From Labilibaculum sp. (GTDB taxonomy: Bacteria > Bacteroidota > Bacteroidia > Bacteroidales > Marinifilaceae), in the NCBI RefSeq assembly GCF_963664555.1, contig NZ_OY761461.1:2914001-2978000 (forward strand): DNA of 64,000 nucleotides. The letters run 5' to 3'. The notes beneath the pieces are model-generated. The model had not been told where the DNA came from, did no database searches, and saw only the letters and a program-made list of their open reading frames with translations. Positions 26,180 to 35,258 of this stretch are shown here, piece after piece; within the stretch, counting starts at the first letter, position 1; every line of letters begins with the position of its first letter. A program made the translations under genes and the position numbers.

Positions 26180-27661
26180 CTATAAATTCTTTTGCAATTC
26201 TTTGTTCCAGCGATTATATGCCTTCAACATTTCTTCACGAAGGTTTTCGTCAGGCTTGATAGTACTGATTTTTTCCAATCCTGCAAATGCTTCTTCCAGC
26301 GAAGAATAAATGCCCGCACCAAATCCGGCTCCTCTTGCGGCTCCCAACGAACCATCAGTATCATACAATTCAATGGTTGCACCCGATACGGTCGCTAAAG
26401 TTTCCCGAAACAAGGGACTTAAAAACATGTTTGCATGTCCGGCACGAATTACATTTGGCTGTACGCCGATTTCCTTCATTACTTCCATTCCATAATAGAA
26501 TGAAAATGCAATTCCTTCCTGCGCAGCTCTGTAAATGTGAGCATCGGTATGTCGGTTCAAGTTCAGATTCAAAATTTGAGCACCTATTTCAAGATTCTTC
26601 AAAACACGCTCCGCACCGTTACCAAACGGCAGAATTGTTATGCCATCCGATCCAACAGGAATTTCCATGGCCTTTTCGTTCATTTCAGCATAGGACAATC
26701 CTTTCGCCACATTATGATTTAACCATGAATTCATAATTCCGGTTCCATTAATGCACAGCAAAATTCCAAGACGATTGTTTTCTTTGGTATGGTTTACATG
26801 AGCAAATGAATTTACTCTTGAATAAGGATCAAACTTCACCTCGTCGCTAACACCATAAACCACACCCGAAGTTCCTGCTGTAGTTGCTACTTCTCCTGGT
26901 TTTAACACATTCAGGGACAATGCATTATTTGGCTGATCACCTGCACGATAAGAAACTACCGCACTGCTTGAAAAACCTAATTCCTTAGCAATTTTAGGAA
27001 GCACTTGTCCCTGATTTGAGAAAGTATCAACAATTTTTGGCAATACATCTGCCGATAGATCATAGGCCTTCAGCACATCCTCCGAAACTGAATTATTTTT
27101 AAAATCCCAGAAGATTCCTTCTGACAAACCTGAAACAGTGGTGCAGGTTTCTCCGGTTAACTGCATGGCAATAAAATCTCCGGGCAACATTATTTTGTAA
27201 ATTTTCGCAAATATTTCAGGCTCATTCTCTTTTACCCAAGCCAATTTACTAGCTGTGAAGTTTCCAGGAGAATTTAGTAAATGCGAAAGACATTTGTCTT
27301 TTCCAATACTTGCAAAAGCTTTATCGCCGATTTCAACGGCTCTGCTATCACACCAAATAATGGAAGAACGAACTGGCTTCAAATCTTTATCAACACAAAC
27401 CAAACCATGCATCTGATAAGAAATACCAATGGCTTTAACCATTTCTTTATCCACATTAGCAGTCTGCATTACACTTTTAATGGCCAGCTTTAAATTACTC
27501 CACCACATTATAGGATCTTGCTCGGCCCAACCTATTTCATGTGCCGTAATTTGCATTTCCTTTTTTGGGAAAAAATCAGCAGCCAAACATTTGCTGCTCT
27601 CAGCATCCAATAAAGATGCTTTAACTGATGAACTTCCTATATCTAAACCTAATAAATACAT
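26180..27661 (-). CDS. xylB: Xylulokinase
   Basis: A 493-residue FGGY-family kinase that phosphorylates D-xylulose to xylulose 5-phosphate. The N-terminal ATPase motif is YLLGLDIGSSSVKASLLD. The substrate region includes YQMHGLVCVD, the xylulokinase-type M-H-G motif, and the C-terminal ATPase domain has AGTSGVVYG and the FGGY-like segment RAGHANMFLSPLFRETLA. The full length is normal. It is the first structural gene, directly downstream of a promoter that carries the putative regulator operator (27687-27711). Confidence 0.95.
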   Translation of the reverse strand: MYLLGLDIGSSSVKASLLDAESSKCLAADFFPKKEMQITAHEIGWAEQDPIMWWSNLKLAIKSVMQTANVDKEMVKAIGISYQMHGLVCVDKDLKPVRSSIIWCDSRAVEIGDKAFASIGKDKCLSHLLNSPGNFTASKLAWVKENEPEIFAKIYKIMLPGDFIAMQLTGETCTTVSGLSEGIFWDFKNNSVSEDVLKAYDLSADVLPKIVDTFSNQGQVLPKIAKELGFSSSAVVSYRAGDQPNNALSLNVLKPGEVATTAGTSGVVYGVSDEVKFDPYSRVNSFAHVNHTKENNRLGILLCINGTGIMNSWLNHNVAKGLSYAEMNEKAMEIPVGSDGITILPFGNGAERVLKNLEIGAQILNLNLNRHTDAHIYRAAQEGIAFSFYYGMEVMKEIGVQPNVIRAGHANMFLSPLFRETLATVSGATIELYDTDGSLGAARGAGFGAGIYSSLEEAFAGLEKISTIKPDENLREEMLKAYNRWNKELQKNL

Positions 27662-27686
27662 TTTCTATTCTTTAAATCCATTCTGC

Positions 27687-27711
27687 CCTGTTCTGTTCTG
27701 ATGCAAATTTA
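27687..27711 (-). promoter_or_regulatory. xylB promoter -7 box with putative XylR operator
   Basis: On the minus strand, TAAATTTG (27704-27711) fits the Bacteroidota -7 consensus. Three bases downstream lies CAGAACAGAACAGG (27687-27700), overlapping the expected transcription start. The same motif with the same 3-base gap occurs at the regulator's own promoter (28767-28791). It contains a CAGAA-CAGAA direct repeat. Repression by occlusion of the start site is the simplest reading. Confidence 0.6.
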
Positions 27712-27748
27712 GAAATGTTTTTTAAATAAAAAAACATCTTTCAAAAAA

Positions 27749-28744
27749 CTATAAAGATTTTCTCATTACGAGCTGAGTAGGAACACAATAATAAACTCTT
27801 TCGGAGGTAGTTACAAACTCTGCAACTTTCCTGCCCATCAAATTAAAATCTGTTGATATTACAGTAATTCCTTTGTCGATATACTTTTTCATTGGTGTTT
27901 CATTAAAGGAAATAAGCCCAATATCCCGGCCAAATTCAAGATTTTTGTCTCGGGCTTTATCCAGGATTTTAACCATTGCCCGATCGCTTACAGAAAGATA
28001 TGCAGCACCTTTTTTCACTTCAATGGAATCTGCATCGGTATAAATGGAATGTTTTATCTTGTTTTGTTTACAAAAACGTAGAAAAAACTCAACGGTGTCG
28101 TAGGGATGATAAGTATAATCCGGGTAAATCATACAGAACTCTTTGTATTTCCTGATCTCCCCCAAACCAGATTGCAGGGAAGCAAGAACAGACTCCCCAA
28201 AATCCTGAAAGATCTGAGAATGTTGGTCATCCGCATTAATATTCCAGTCAATTATCATTACATTTTTTGGATCCAACTGCTTTAAACAAGCTGCCACTTT
28301 GGGATGATCAAAATTCATGATAATGTATTTGCTGTACTTACCTACACTCTCACGAATTTGAGACTGAAACACATCAATATTGTAATGATGAAAATGAAGA
28401 TCCACAATTACATTATCTGCTAATTTTTTTCTAAAACTATCGTATAAAACCTCCTTGTAAGCTTTGAAAGTATCCAAAAACAAAAACACTCTGGTGATCT
28501 CACCTGAAACAAAATATCCTTTATTGGGAACGGATTCAATCACATTCCTTTTCTTTAATTCTAAATACGCTTTAAATACCGTATCCCGGGATAAAGAACA
28601 CTCCCTGCACATCTCATTTACTGAAGGTAACACATCTCCAGGTACGAATATTTTTTGACTGATCGCATCCTGAAAGGCTTGAATTAATTGTTGGAATTTC
28701 GGTATTGGAGAGTTACTATCCGGAGTAAATTGGAATGCCTTCAT
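27749..28744 (-). CDS. xylR: GntR/LacI-hybrid transcriptional regulator of xylose genes
   Basis: A 331-residue regulator with a GntR winged helix-turn-helix at about residues 10-78 (LPSVNEMCRECSLSRDTVFKAYLELKKR) and a LacI/periplasmic-binding-type sensor domain from about 85 to the end. This combination is known for the Bacteroidota xylose and arabinose regulators. D-xylose as inducer is inferred from the adjacent xylB, xylA and transporter genes. The promoter shares a 14-bp motif with the xylB promoter, which argues for autoregulation. It lies 87 bases upstream of xylB and is divergent from the SDR gene. Confidence 0.85.
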   Translation of the reverse strand: MKAFQFTPDSNSPIPKFQQLIQAFQDAISQKIFVPGDVLPSVNEMCRECSLSRDTVFKAYLELKKRNVIESVPNKGYFVSGEITRVFLFLDTFKAYKEVLYDSFRKKLADNVIVDLHFHHYNIDVFQSQIRESVGKYSKYIIMNFDHPKVAACLKQLDPKNVMIIDWNINADDQHSQIFQDFGESVLASLQSGLGEIRKYKEFCMIYPDYTYHPYDTVEFFLRFCKQNKIKHSIYTDADSIEVKKGAAYLSVSDRAMVKILDKARDKNLEFGRDIGLISFNETPMKKYIDKGITVISTDFNLMGRKVAEFVTTSERVYYCVPTQLVMRKSL

Positions 28745-28766
28745 AAGCGTTATTTATTACAAGTGT

Positions 28767-28791
28767 CCTGTTCTGTTATGGCTCAAATGTA
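28767..28791 (-). promoter_or_regulatory. Regulator promoter -7 box with putative XylR operator
   Basis: On the minus strand, TACATTTG (28784-28791) is a -7 box, and CATAACAGAACAGG (28767-28780) follows after three bases. This matches the xylB promoter motif at 13 of 14 positions and at identical spacing. It supports one regulator acting on both promoters. Confidence 0.6.
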
Positions 28792-28871
28792 TAAATAAAT
28801 TTTTAATCGGTAAAAACTGAGCTTTTTATTTAGTAAATTGATATTTCTAATTCGATCAAATTTATTTGTCA

Positions 28872-30317
28872 ATGAAAATACTACTTACAGGAGCCAACGG
28901 TTACATAGGAAAACGATTACTACCCGTTCTACTGGAACAAGGGCATACTGTAGTTTGTTGTGTACGTAACAAAGAACGCTTCTCACCACAAGAAATTGAT
29001 CATCCCAATTTGGAAGTCTTCGAAGCCGATTTATTGGATCTACAATCTTTAAGCAAACTACCAGTGGATATTGAGGTAAGTTATTATTTAATTCACTCTA
29101 TGCTTCACAGTACAGATGGGTTTGAAGAATTGGAGCAAATATGTGCCCGAAACTTTGTACAATACCTCGACAAAACACAAAACCGGCAAATTATCTATTT
29201 GAGTGGAATTGCCAATGTAGAAGTGCTTTCGAAACACCTGGAATCAAGGAAACAAGTAGAAGAGATCCTGAAAAAAAGCAGAAGTTACCATACCATTTTG
29301 CGTGCTGGAATTATTGTAGGCTCTGGAAGTGCGTCATTCGAGATTATTCGGGATTTGGTTGAAAAACTTGCCATTATGATAGCACCCAGATGGTTACTCA
29401 CAAAATGTCAACCCATTGCAATCCGAAACGTTATTGATTTCTTAACCAAAGTTGTCTGTCACGAAGATTGCCTTAACCAAACTTTTGACATTGGCGGACC
29501 CGAGGTGTTGAGCTATAAAGAAATGCTGCAGCAATATGCCGAAGTTAGAAAGCTGCCAAGAATCATTACCACCCTTCCGGTAATGACTCCGCGCCTATCT
29601 TCTTATTGGCTGTATTTTATCACTTCAACTTCTTATAATCTGGCCTTAAACCTAGTCGACAGCATGAAAATTGAAGTGATTTGCCGTCCGAATAATTTGG
29701 CCTCAATACTGAAAATTAATTTAATGCCTTACAAAGAGGCCATAGAGCGGGCAACCGGAAAAATAAAACAGCAAATGGTCATCTCTTCATGGACAGATGC
29801 TTTGAGCAGCGGTATTCTGCCCAATGAAAAAATGAAGTATGTTGAACCTCCTGATTTTGGATGTTATACCGATAATAAACGTTATAAATTTACCAATAAT
29901 CCGGAACAGGTAATTGAGAATGTTTGGGCTTTAGGCGGCGACAGAGGTTGGTATTACGGAAATTGGCTTTGGCATTTACGTGGCGTGCTCGACAAACTTT
30001 TTGGTGGTGTTGGTTTGAACAGAGGGCGCAGACATCCGACTGAAATAGAAATGGGAGATTCTCTTGACTTTTGGCGGGTACTTCTTGCCGATAAAGAAGG
30101 CGGAAGACTATTGTTGTATGCCGAAATGGTTTTACCGGGTGAAGCCTGGCTCGAATTCACAATTCACAGTAAAAACAATGAAAATTTCATCTCTCAAAAA
30201 GCTACATTTCGCCCCAAAGGAATTATGGGACGATTGTATTGGATTTTAAGTTATCCATTTCATCTTTTTATTTTTAGGGGAATGGTAAAGGGGATTATTA
30301 ATTACCAAAAGAAATAA
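28872..30317 (+). CDS. SDR-family NAD(P)-binding protein with DUF2867 domain
   Basis: A 481-residue protein with an N-terminal atypical short-chain dehydrogenase domain (Rossmann motif TGANGYIGKRL near residue 7, about 1-290) and a C-terminal DUF2867 domain (about 315-480). This fusion is common in Bacteroidota and proteobacteria. The N-terminal half resembles NmrA/nucleoside-diphosphate-sugar epimerase-like proteins with a YLIHSM segment in place of the classic YxxxK. The reaction is unknown; a quinone- or lipid-related oxidoreductase role is sometimes annotated. The ATG at 28872 is preferred to a TTG at 28866. It is divergent from the xylose regulator and functionally separate from it. Confidence 0.85.
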   Translation: MKILLTGANGYIGKRLLPVLLEQGHTVVCCVRNKERFSPQEIDHPNLEVFEADLLDLQSLSKLPVDIEVSYYLIHSMLHSTDGFEELEQICARNFVQYLDKTQNRQIIYLSGIANVEVLSKHLESRKQVEEILKKSRSYHTILRAGIIVGSGSASFEIIRDLVEKLAIMIAPRWLLTKCQPIAIRNVIDFLTKVVCHEDCLNQTFDIGGPEVLSYKEMLQQYAEVRKLPRIITTLPVMTPRLSSYWLYFITSTSYNLALNLVDSMKIEVICRPNNLASILKINLMPYKEAIERATGKIKQQMVISSWTDALSSGILPNEKMKYVEPPDFGCYTDNKRYKFTNNPEQVIENVWALGGDRGWYYGNWLWHLRGVLDKLFGGVGLNRGRRHPTEIEMGDSLDFWRVLLADKEGGRLLLYAEMVLPGEAWLEFTIHSKNNENFISQKATFRPKGIMGRLYWILSYPFHLFIFRGMVKGIINYQKK

Positions 30318-30451
30318 CTCATAAAGAATATCACATGAAAAAAAATAACTGGGATTGGGATTATCTTTTTCAAATCTCACGCCCATGAAAACAGTCTCCT
30401 CTTTGTTTTTAATCATTTAAGTAAACAACAATCTTTCAGTTTAACACACAC

Positions 30452-30883
30452 ATGAATAATCCAATTGTAGAATTTCACAATCCATTTAGCATTGCATCGG
30501 AAAAATTGAAGTATTCCATCGTTTGTTCTCAATATCAAAATAATTGGGTGTTTGTTCGTCATCGCTTGCGGGAAACCTGGGAATTGCCTGCCGGACATAT
30601 CGAAAAAGATGAATCGGCCTTAATGGCTGCCCGCAGAGAATTGTATGAGGAAACAGGTGCAACTCATTTTAGCTTACGTACAGTTTGCGATTATTCCTGC
30701 GAATGGCAGGGAGAAATCAAATATGGTAGAATCTTCTTTGCTATTATACAACAATTAGGTAAATTACCCGAAATGGAAATTGCTGAAATCAAACTTTTCA
30801 GAAATTTACCCAAAGAACTGACCTATCCTGATATTCAAAACTTAGTTTTTGAGAAAGTAAAAGAGTTTTCGAATAAGATCTAG
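30452..30883 (+). CDS. NUDIX hydrolase
   Basis: A 143-residue NUDIX protein. The NUDIX box is GHIEKDESALMAARRELYEE followed by TGA (about residues 49-71), fitting GX5EX7REUXEEXGU, with the metal-binding glutamates intact. Members cleave nucleoside diphosphates linked to another moiety. The early motif WVFVRHRLRETWELPAGH places it near the housecleaning 8-oxo-dGTP group, but the substrate is not predictable. It is followed 52 bases later by an ASCH gene, so the two may be co-transcribed. Confidence 0.9.
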   Translation: MNNPIVEFHNPFSIASEKLKYSIVCSQYQNNWVFVRHRLRETWELPAGHIEKDESALMAARRELYEETGATHFSLRTVCDYSCEWQGEIKYGRIFFAIIQQLGKLPEMEIAEIKLFRNLPKELTYPDIQNLVFEKVKEFSNKI

Positions 30884-30935
30884 ATACTTTCATTAAACAA
30901 TTATTTGATTTACAGAAACTACAATAGTAAAAGCC

Positions 30936-31247
30936 ATGTCTCAAATTCATTTTCACGAAGATTTTTACATTCCTGTTCTTAAGGGAAGTAAAACACAAAC
31001 AGCACGGTTCGATGAACCCTGTCCGGAATTAGGAGCTGGAACAGCGATTTTTGATCATGGTAAATCAATTCCCATTGAAATAACCGCTGTTTCGTACAAG
31101 AATTTTGAAGAAATGAGTTTGGAAGAGGTTCACAAAGATGGGTTCAAATCGAAAGATGAACTTTGGTATGCTTTACTTACCTTTTACCCTGATCTAAAAA
31201 AAACAGACTTGCTTCTACTGATTGAATTTCAATCTGTACAAGAATAA
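30936..31247 (+). CDS. ASCH-domain protein
   Basis: A 103-residue protein of the ASCH superfamily, a PUA-like beta-barrel that binds RNA or modified nucleosides. The early segment LKGSKTQTARFDEPCPELGAG carries the Lys/Thr/Arg residues used by the YqfB-like amidohydrolase subgroup, and the IEITAV strand and W-x-x-L-x-x-FYP end fit the domain. E. coli YqfB removes the acetyl group from N4-acetylcytidine, but equivalence here is only a possibility. Its stop lies 7 bases from the stop of the convergent lactonase gene, with no terminator between them. Confidence 0.8.
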   Translation: MSQIHFHEDFYIPVLKGSKTQTARFDEPCPELGAGTAIFDHGKSIPIEITAVSYKNFEEMSLEEVHKDGFKSKDELWYALLTFYPDLKKTDLLLLIEFQSVQE

Positions 31248-31254
31248 CCCAATC

Positions 31255-32382
31255 CTACTTTTCAAAAAGAATGCAAACCGGACTGGGCGCTTTTATTTCA
31301 TCGATGAAAGTTAGCATGCCGGTTACAGAATCTCTTTTAAAACTCACAATATTGTTGGTGTTTTTGTTGGCAACCAGCAAAAATTTATCGTCGGGCGATA
31401 AACTGAAATTACGGGGATGATCGCCTCGTGTTGATTCATGTCCAACCAATTTCAAAGCTCCGTTTTCCTGTACTTCGAAAATAACAATGCTGTTGTGCCC
31501 CCGGTTCGATCCGTATAAAAATTTACCGTCCTTTGAAATATGTATATCGGCAGTATTGCTTACTCCCTCAAAGTTGGCCGGCAAAGTACTGACATTCGAA
31601 ATCATACTAATTTCTTGACTATCTGAAATTGAAAAACCAGTAATTGTATTGTCAAGCTCATTAATCACATAAAATATTTTTCCGTTGGGGTGAAAAGCCA
31701 AATGCCTTGGTCCTGCCCCGTCAACCAAAGAAACTTTTGCCTGATTTGCCGGCACAAATTGATTGCTGGCAGAATCGATGCTCGAAATCCACAATTCGTT
31801 GGTTCCCAAATCGACCGCAATGATATGATTGGAATTGGGTTGAAACCAAACACTATGCGCATGTGGCTGATCCTGACGATTTGCAAGCGTTCCGGAACCT
31901 GTGTGTTGCTGCACACTCAATAGATCAGACAATTCTCCGTTCTCATCAACTTTTAAGTATCCAATATTACCTCCTGTGTAGTTCGCCGCTAATACAATTC
32001 CTGCATCATTTGCCGTAACAAAACAGGGATGCGCTCCCCCACTTGATTTTCTACCAATCAACTTCAACGAGTCTTTAACCTGATAGGATTCAACGGTTCC
32101 CATATTATTATCCAGACTGATCTCGTTAATTGCCAAAAGAGTTCTTTGATTGTTGGCAAAAGTCAAAAAAGAAGGATTGGCTGTTTCAGCAACCAAACCA
32201 ATCATTTTTAAATGACCATCTGCTTCCATTTTCAACTTGTAAATTCCTTTGGAATCACCATCGGTGTAGGTTCCCAGAAAGAAGGAGTATGTATTTTGAT
32301 TCACAGAAGATTTGGATTTAGAGTTTTGACAAGCTGCAATCATCAAAATTGAAGCAATTAGTATAATATTTCGTTTGATCAT
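31255..32382 (-). CDS. Lactonase-family beta-propeller lipoprotein
   Basis: A 375-residue protein with a lipoprotein signal (lipobox MIAAC, Cys18) and a seven-bladed beta-propeller of the 6-phosphogluconolactonase/YbhE (Pgl) family. Family blocks include GTYTDGDSKGIY, FLTFANNQ, GGAHPCFV, ANYTGGNIGYL, QPHAHSV, GPRHLAFHP and STRGDHPRNFSLSPD. Cytoplasmic members hydrolyse 6-phosphogluconolactone; the signal peptide here suggests a periplasmic sugar-lactone substrate. The ATG at 32382 is preferred because the longer frame puts 24 polar residues before the signal. Confidence 0.87.
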   Translation of the reverse strand: MIKRNIILIASILMIAACQNSKSKSSVNQNTYSFFLGTYTDGDSKGIYKLKMEADGHLKMIGLVAETANPSFLTFANNQRTLLAINEISLDNNMGTVESYQVKDSLKLIGRKSSGGAHPCFVTANDAGIVLAANYTGGNIGYLKVDENGELSDLLSVQQHTGSGTLANRQDQPHAHSVWFQPNSNHIIAVDLGTNELWISSIDSASNQFVPANQAKVSLVDGAGPRHLAFHPNGKIFYVINELDNTITGFSISDSQEISMISNVSTLPANFEGVSNTADIHISKDGKFLYGSNRGHNSIVIFEVQENGALKLVGHESTRGDHPRNFSLSPDDKFLLVANKNTNNIVSFKRDSVTGMLTFIDEIKAPSPVCILFEK

Positions 32383-32495
32383 GAATGTGATTTTTGAGAG
32401 GCTTAAAGATAAGGAAATATCGTAATTAGAGAGAAAAATGGAAGAAAGAAACATTTGGTTTTTTTGTTGAAGCCATTTCAGAGGTTCGAAATATT

Positions 32496-35111
32496 TTAAA
32501 TCACTACAATCTTCTTCTTCACCATTCTATCCAAAAAATGAATGACTAAAAAATAGATTCCAGCCGTTAAACTACTCAAATCCATATCTGTTCGGTTGCC
32601 CGACTCTTGGTACCGAGAAAGCTTCCGCCCCTCTGAATCGTAGATATCCACTTGAAACTCTGTTACCGTATCGTCTTCAATCACAATCGTGAATTCTCCC
32701 TTATTGGGATTGGGAAAAACTTTCACTGCGCCCAAATCTTCTTCTCCCGGCTCTTCGGGTGTTGGGTCGGGATCAGGATCGGTACCCGGATTGGGATCTG
32801 CGGCAAGAGTATCACGTACCAAGATTGTATGATTTCCACCTGGCAAATCAACTGTAAGCTGAAGAATTCCATCCGAATTTGAATCTCCTGACCGCTCTAA
32901 AACATCATCTACAAAAACCCCAAAAGATGTTTTACTTTTCAAATCGAGAGCAAATATTTTAATGGCCCGATTACCAGCAATGTCTTGAACAGAATAAGAC
33001 ACTGATGCCGTATCTCCCTGCGCCTGGAACAAATACAAATGATTCTCCCAGTCAACGCCAATGGTACTTTCGTTAGAATAAAGTTTTCCACCTGCAACTG
33101 CCTGATTTAAATTGTCACCAATCTTAATCGTATGCAAAAAAACGGTATTTTCCTTCACGACAATTGGTTCCACTTCAATTCGCCAGAATCCAGGGTGTTC
33201 GTCACCCAAATCCACACTTCGGTTTGGCGGATAATTGGTTCCATCCACCCAATATTCATAACCGCTGCCACCTATTAAAGTTGTTGCACTAACTGCCGGC
33301 AATAAGGTTCGAACCGCAACACTCCCCTTGCCATTAGTCGTTTTGTAATCCTTCCCGTTATAAGTAATAATATGATTCGAAACCTGTGTATTCGTAACGT
33401 CTCCGCTGATATCCGGTCTGTTTACAAAGTGATTGATGTACTTGGCTTTTCGTACTTTCGAACTGGTATTCAGCAAGTGAACATGATCCAAAATAATCAC
33501 GTGATCGGGTTTGTGATAGAGCAATCGACGCTCAAATCGATCCAGTTTATTCGTCTGGTAAGAATCTGCTGCATCAGCCACCTGATAAGAAAAATCGACA
33601 CCTGAAACATAACGAATCCATTTTCCTCTTCTGTGCTGAGAAGAAAAAACATCATCTAAATTTTCCAATCTATCCGATTCTATTTGTCCTCCGTCATTGG
33701 AAACATTTCGCCCAAAGTTTTGATAATTTTCTGTTCCATCGTAAACACAAATGGAATTGTGCGCTATGGTTCGCGTGTAGTAATTATTATAATGAGAAGT
33801 GCCAAACGAATCGTAAAACCCGGCATCTAAAATCAAAGGTTTATCTTTTACAATTGTAAATGTGTTATTATCACGGTGTTCATGATCGGCACGTTTAGCA
33901 GGAGCATTGTAAAACCATAGCATTGCCGCATCCTCGTTCCAGGAAGTACGACTCACCGATAAACCGGATTTATCGGCCCAATAATTAAGTGGCAGCTGAG
34001 GATGCGGAACGTAAGAAGCCGTAAAATCCTTATACATCAGTTTAATAAAAACCAAGATTGTATTGTTTAGATATTGTGATTGATTGAAAACCTGAACCAG
34101 ATACTGACTTCGGGCTTCCTGATATTCTGCTGCATGACGATACATCGCACGATTTGCCTGATCCAATTTTACAATGGCATCACCCAAGTGAATGCAATAA
34201 TTGTTCGGACGAAAAAAATACCAATACTGATTGACCGACTCACGAATCCAAGGCTGAGTTTGATAATAGTCCCGATCTGTTCCGTACTTCATATCGTCGA
34301 AGAACTGGTATTGATTGGGTAAATTTATCATTCCGTAGGCTGCACCCCAATTCCATCCGCCATCATCATCACGAAAGTGAGCAAAAGCAGGAAGAATGCC
34401 ATTTTCCCACTTTCCAAGCAAAGTTTGATACCATGAATTAACCTGAGACAATTGCGTAGAAGAAAGGCCATCGGCTCCATGCAGTGCAATGGCTGCACGC
34501 ATTGTCATGATACAATTGTTTATGTTGTGACTGCTTACATAACTATTTCCTGAACCTGTTAAAATATAGTTGTTCATGAAATACTCTATAACCCGATAGA
34601 AGGAAACGGATAAATTCTGACGCTGCGTTACAAGAATATAATCGTAAGTCCAATCGAGAAGAATAGCACCAAACTCACAATTTTCACGCAGTAAATTCTC
34701 TTGAGTATCTCCTGAATAATTGTCGAAATTAATTCCATCGATGTAAGTAATGTATTTCTCAATCATAAATTCACATCTTGACTGAGCCAAATTGTCCGTC
34801 CCTAACTGCAATAAAAAGGCAGTCATTTTAGATAACATGAAGGAATCACCATCCGTCCAGTCGTAAGTCCACTGATCTGAATTTGAGCCTGCCAAATAAT
34901 GATTAGGATCTGTAATCCAATTATTGTTGTAGCTATTTATAAATGTATTGTAGGTACTGCCGCAATCTCCGCCCGAAATATTCGACTTTAACCAATCGAA
35001 TCTTTCCTTCCCCAATTCTACTCTTGGTCTGTTCGCATTTACCTGCGAATAAGCCTGATAATAAGATTGGATAAGAAATAGAAATAATATGATTGTCCTG
35101 AAGCCCCTCAT
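32496..35111 (-). CDS. T9SS-secreted heparinase II/III-like polysaccharide lyase
   Basis: An 871-residue exported protein with a signal peptide (to about residue 22, ending AYSQ). An alpha-helical toroid occupies about 30-360, and the heparinase II/III-like beta-sandwich about 370-640, with RADHEHRDNNTFTIV, PLILDAGFYD and HYNNYYTRTIAHNSI. These are the typical blocks of lyases that cleave uronic-acid polysaccharides by beta-elimination. A linker rich in Pro and Asp (about 773-790) leads to the type IX sorting domain (about 795-871, FPNPNKGEFTIVIE ... GIYFLVIHF ... KKKIVVI). The substrate (heparin, alginate or other) cannot be told. No SusC/D pair is adjacent. Confidence 0.88.
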   Translation of the reverse strand: MRGFRTIILFLFLIQSYYQAYSQVNANRPRVELGKERFDWLKSNISGGDCGSTYNTFINSYNNNWITDPNHYLAGSNSDQWTYDWTDGDSFMLSKMTAFLLQLGTDNLAQSRCEFMIEKYITYIDGINFDNYSGDTQENLLRENCEFGAILLDWTYDYILVTQRQNLSVSFYRVIEYFMNNYILTGSGNSYVSSHNINNCIMTMRAAIALHGADGLSSTQLSQVNSWYQTLLGKWENGILPAFAHFRDDDGGWNWGAAYGMINLPNQYQFFDDMKYGTDRDYYQTQPWIRESVNQYWYFFRPNNYCIHLGDAIVKLDQANRAMYRHAAEYQEARSQYLVQVFNQSQYLNNTILVFIKLMYKDFTASYVPHPQLPLNYWADKSGLSVSRTSWNEDAAMLWFYNAPAKRADHEHRDNNTFTIVKDKPLILDAGFYDSFGTSHYNNYYTRTIAHNSICVYDGTENYQNFGRNVSNDGGQIESDRLENLDDVFSSQHRRGKWIRYVSGVDFSYQVADAADSYQTNKLDRFERRLLYHKPDHVIILDHVHLLNTSSKVRKAKYINHFVNRPDISGDVTNTQVSNHIITYNGKDYKTTNGKGSVAVRTLLPAVSATTLIGGSGYEYWVDGTNYPPNRSVDLGDEHPGFWRIEVEPIVVKENTVFLHTIKIGDNLNQAVAGGKLYSNESTIGVDWENHLYLFQAQGDTASVSYSVQDIAGNRAIKIFALDLKSKTSFGVFVDDVLERSGDSNSDGILQLTVDLPGGNHTILVRDTLAADPNPGTDPDPDPTPEEPGEEDLGAVKVFPNPNKGEFTIVIEDDTVTEFQVDIYDSEGRKLSRYQESGNRTDMDLSSLTAGIYFLVIHFLDRMVKKKIVVI

Positions 35112-35258
35112 TGATCCCGTCAGTTTAATACAAACATCAAATTACAAAAAATCGGGGAATCGAAATCTAAAAAAGATACATCGGAGACTTATTTAGAATC
35201 GCAAACTTTTGCATTTTATAAGCCTGATGAAAAAACAAGCTTGCAAAAACAAATTCAA

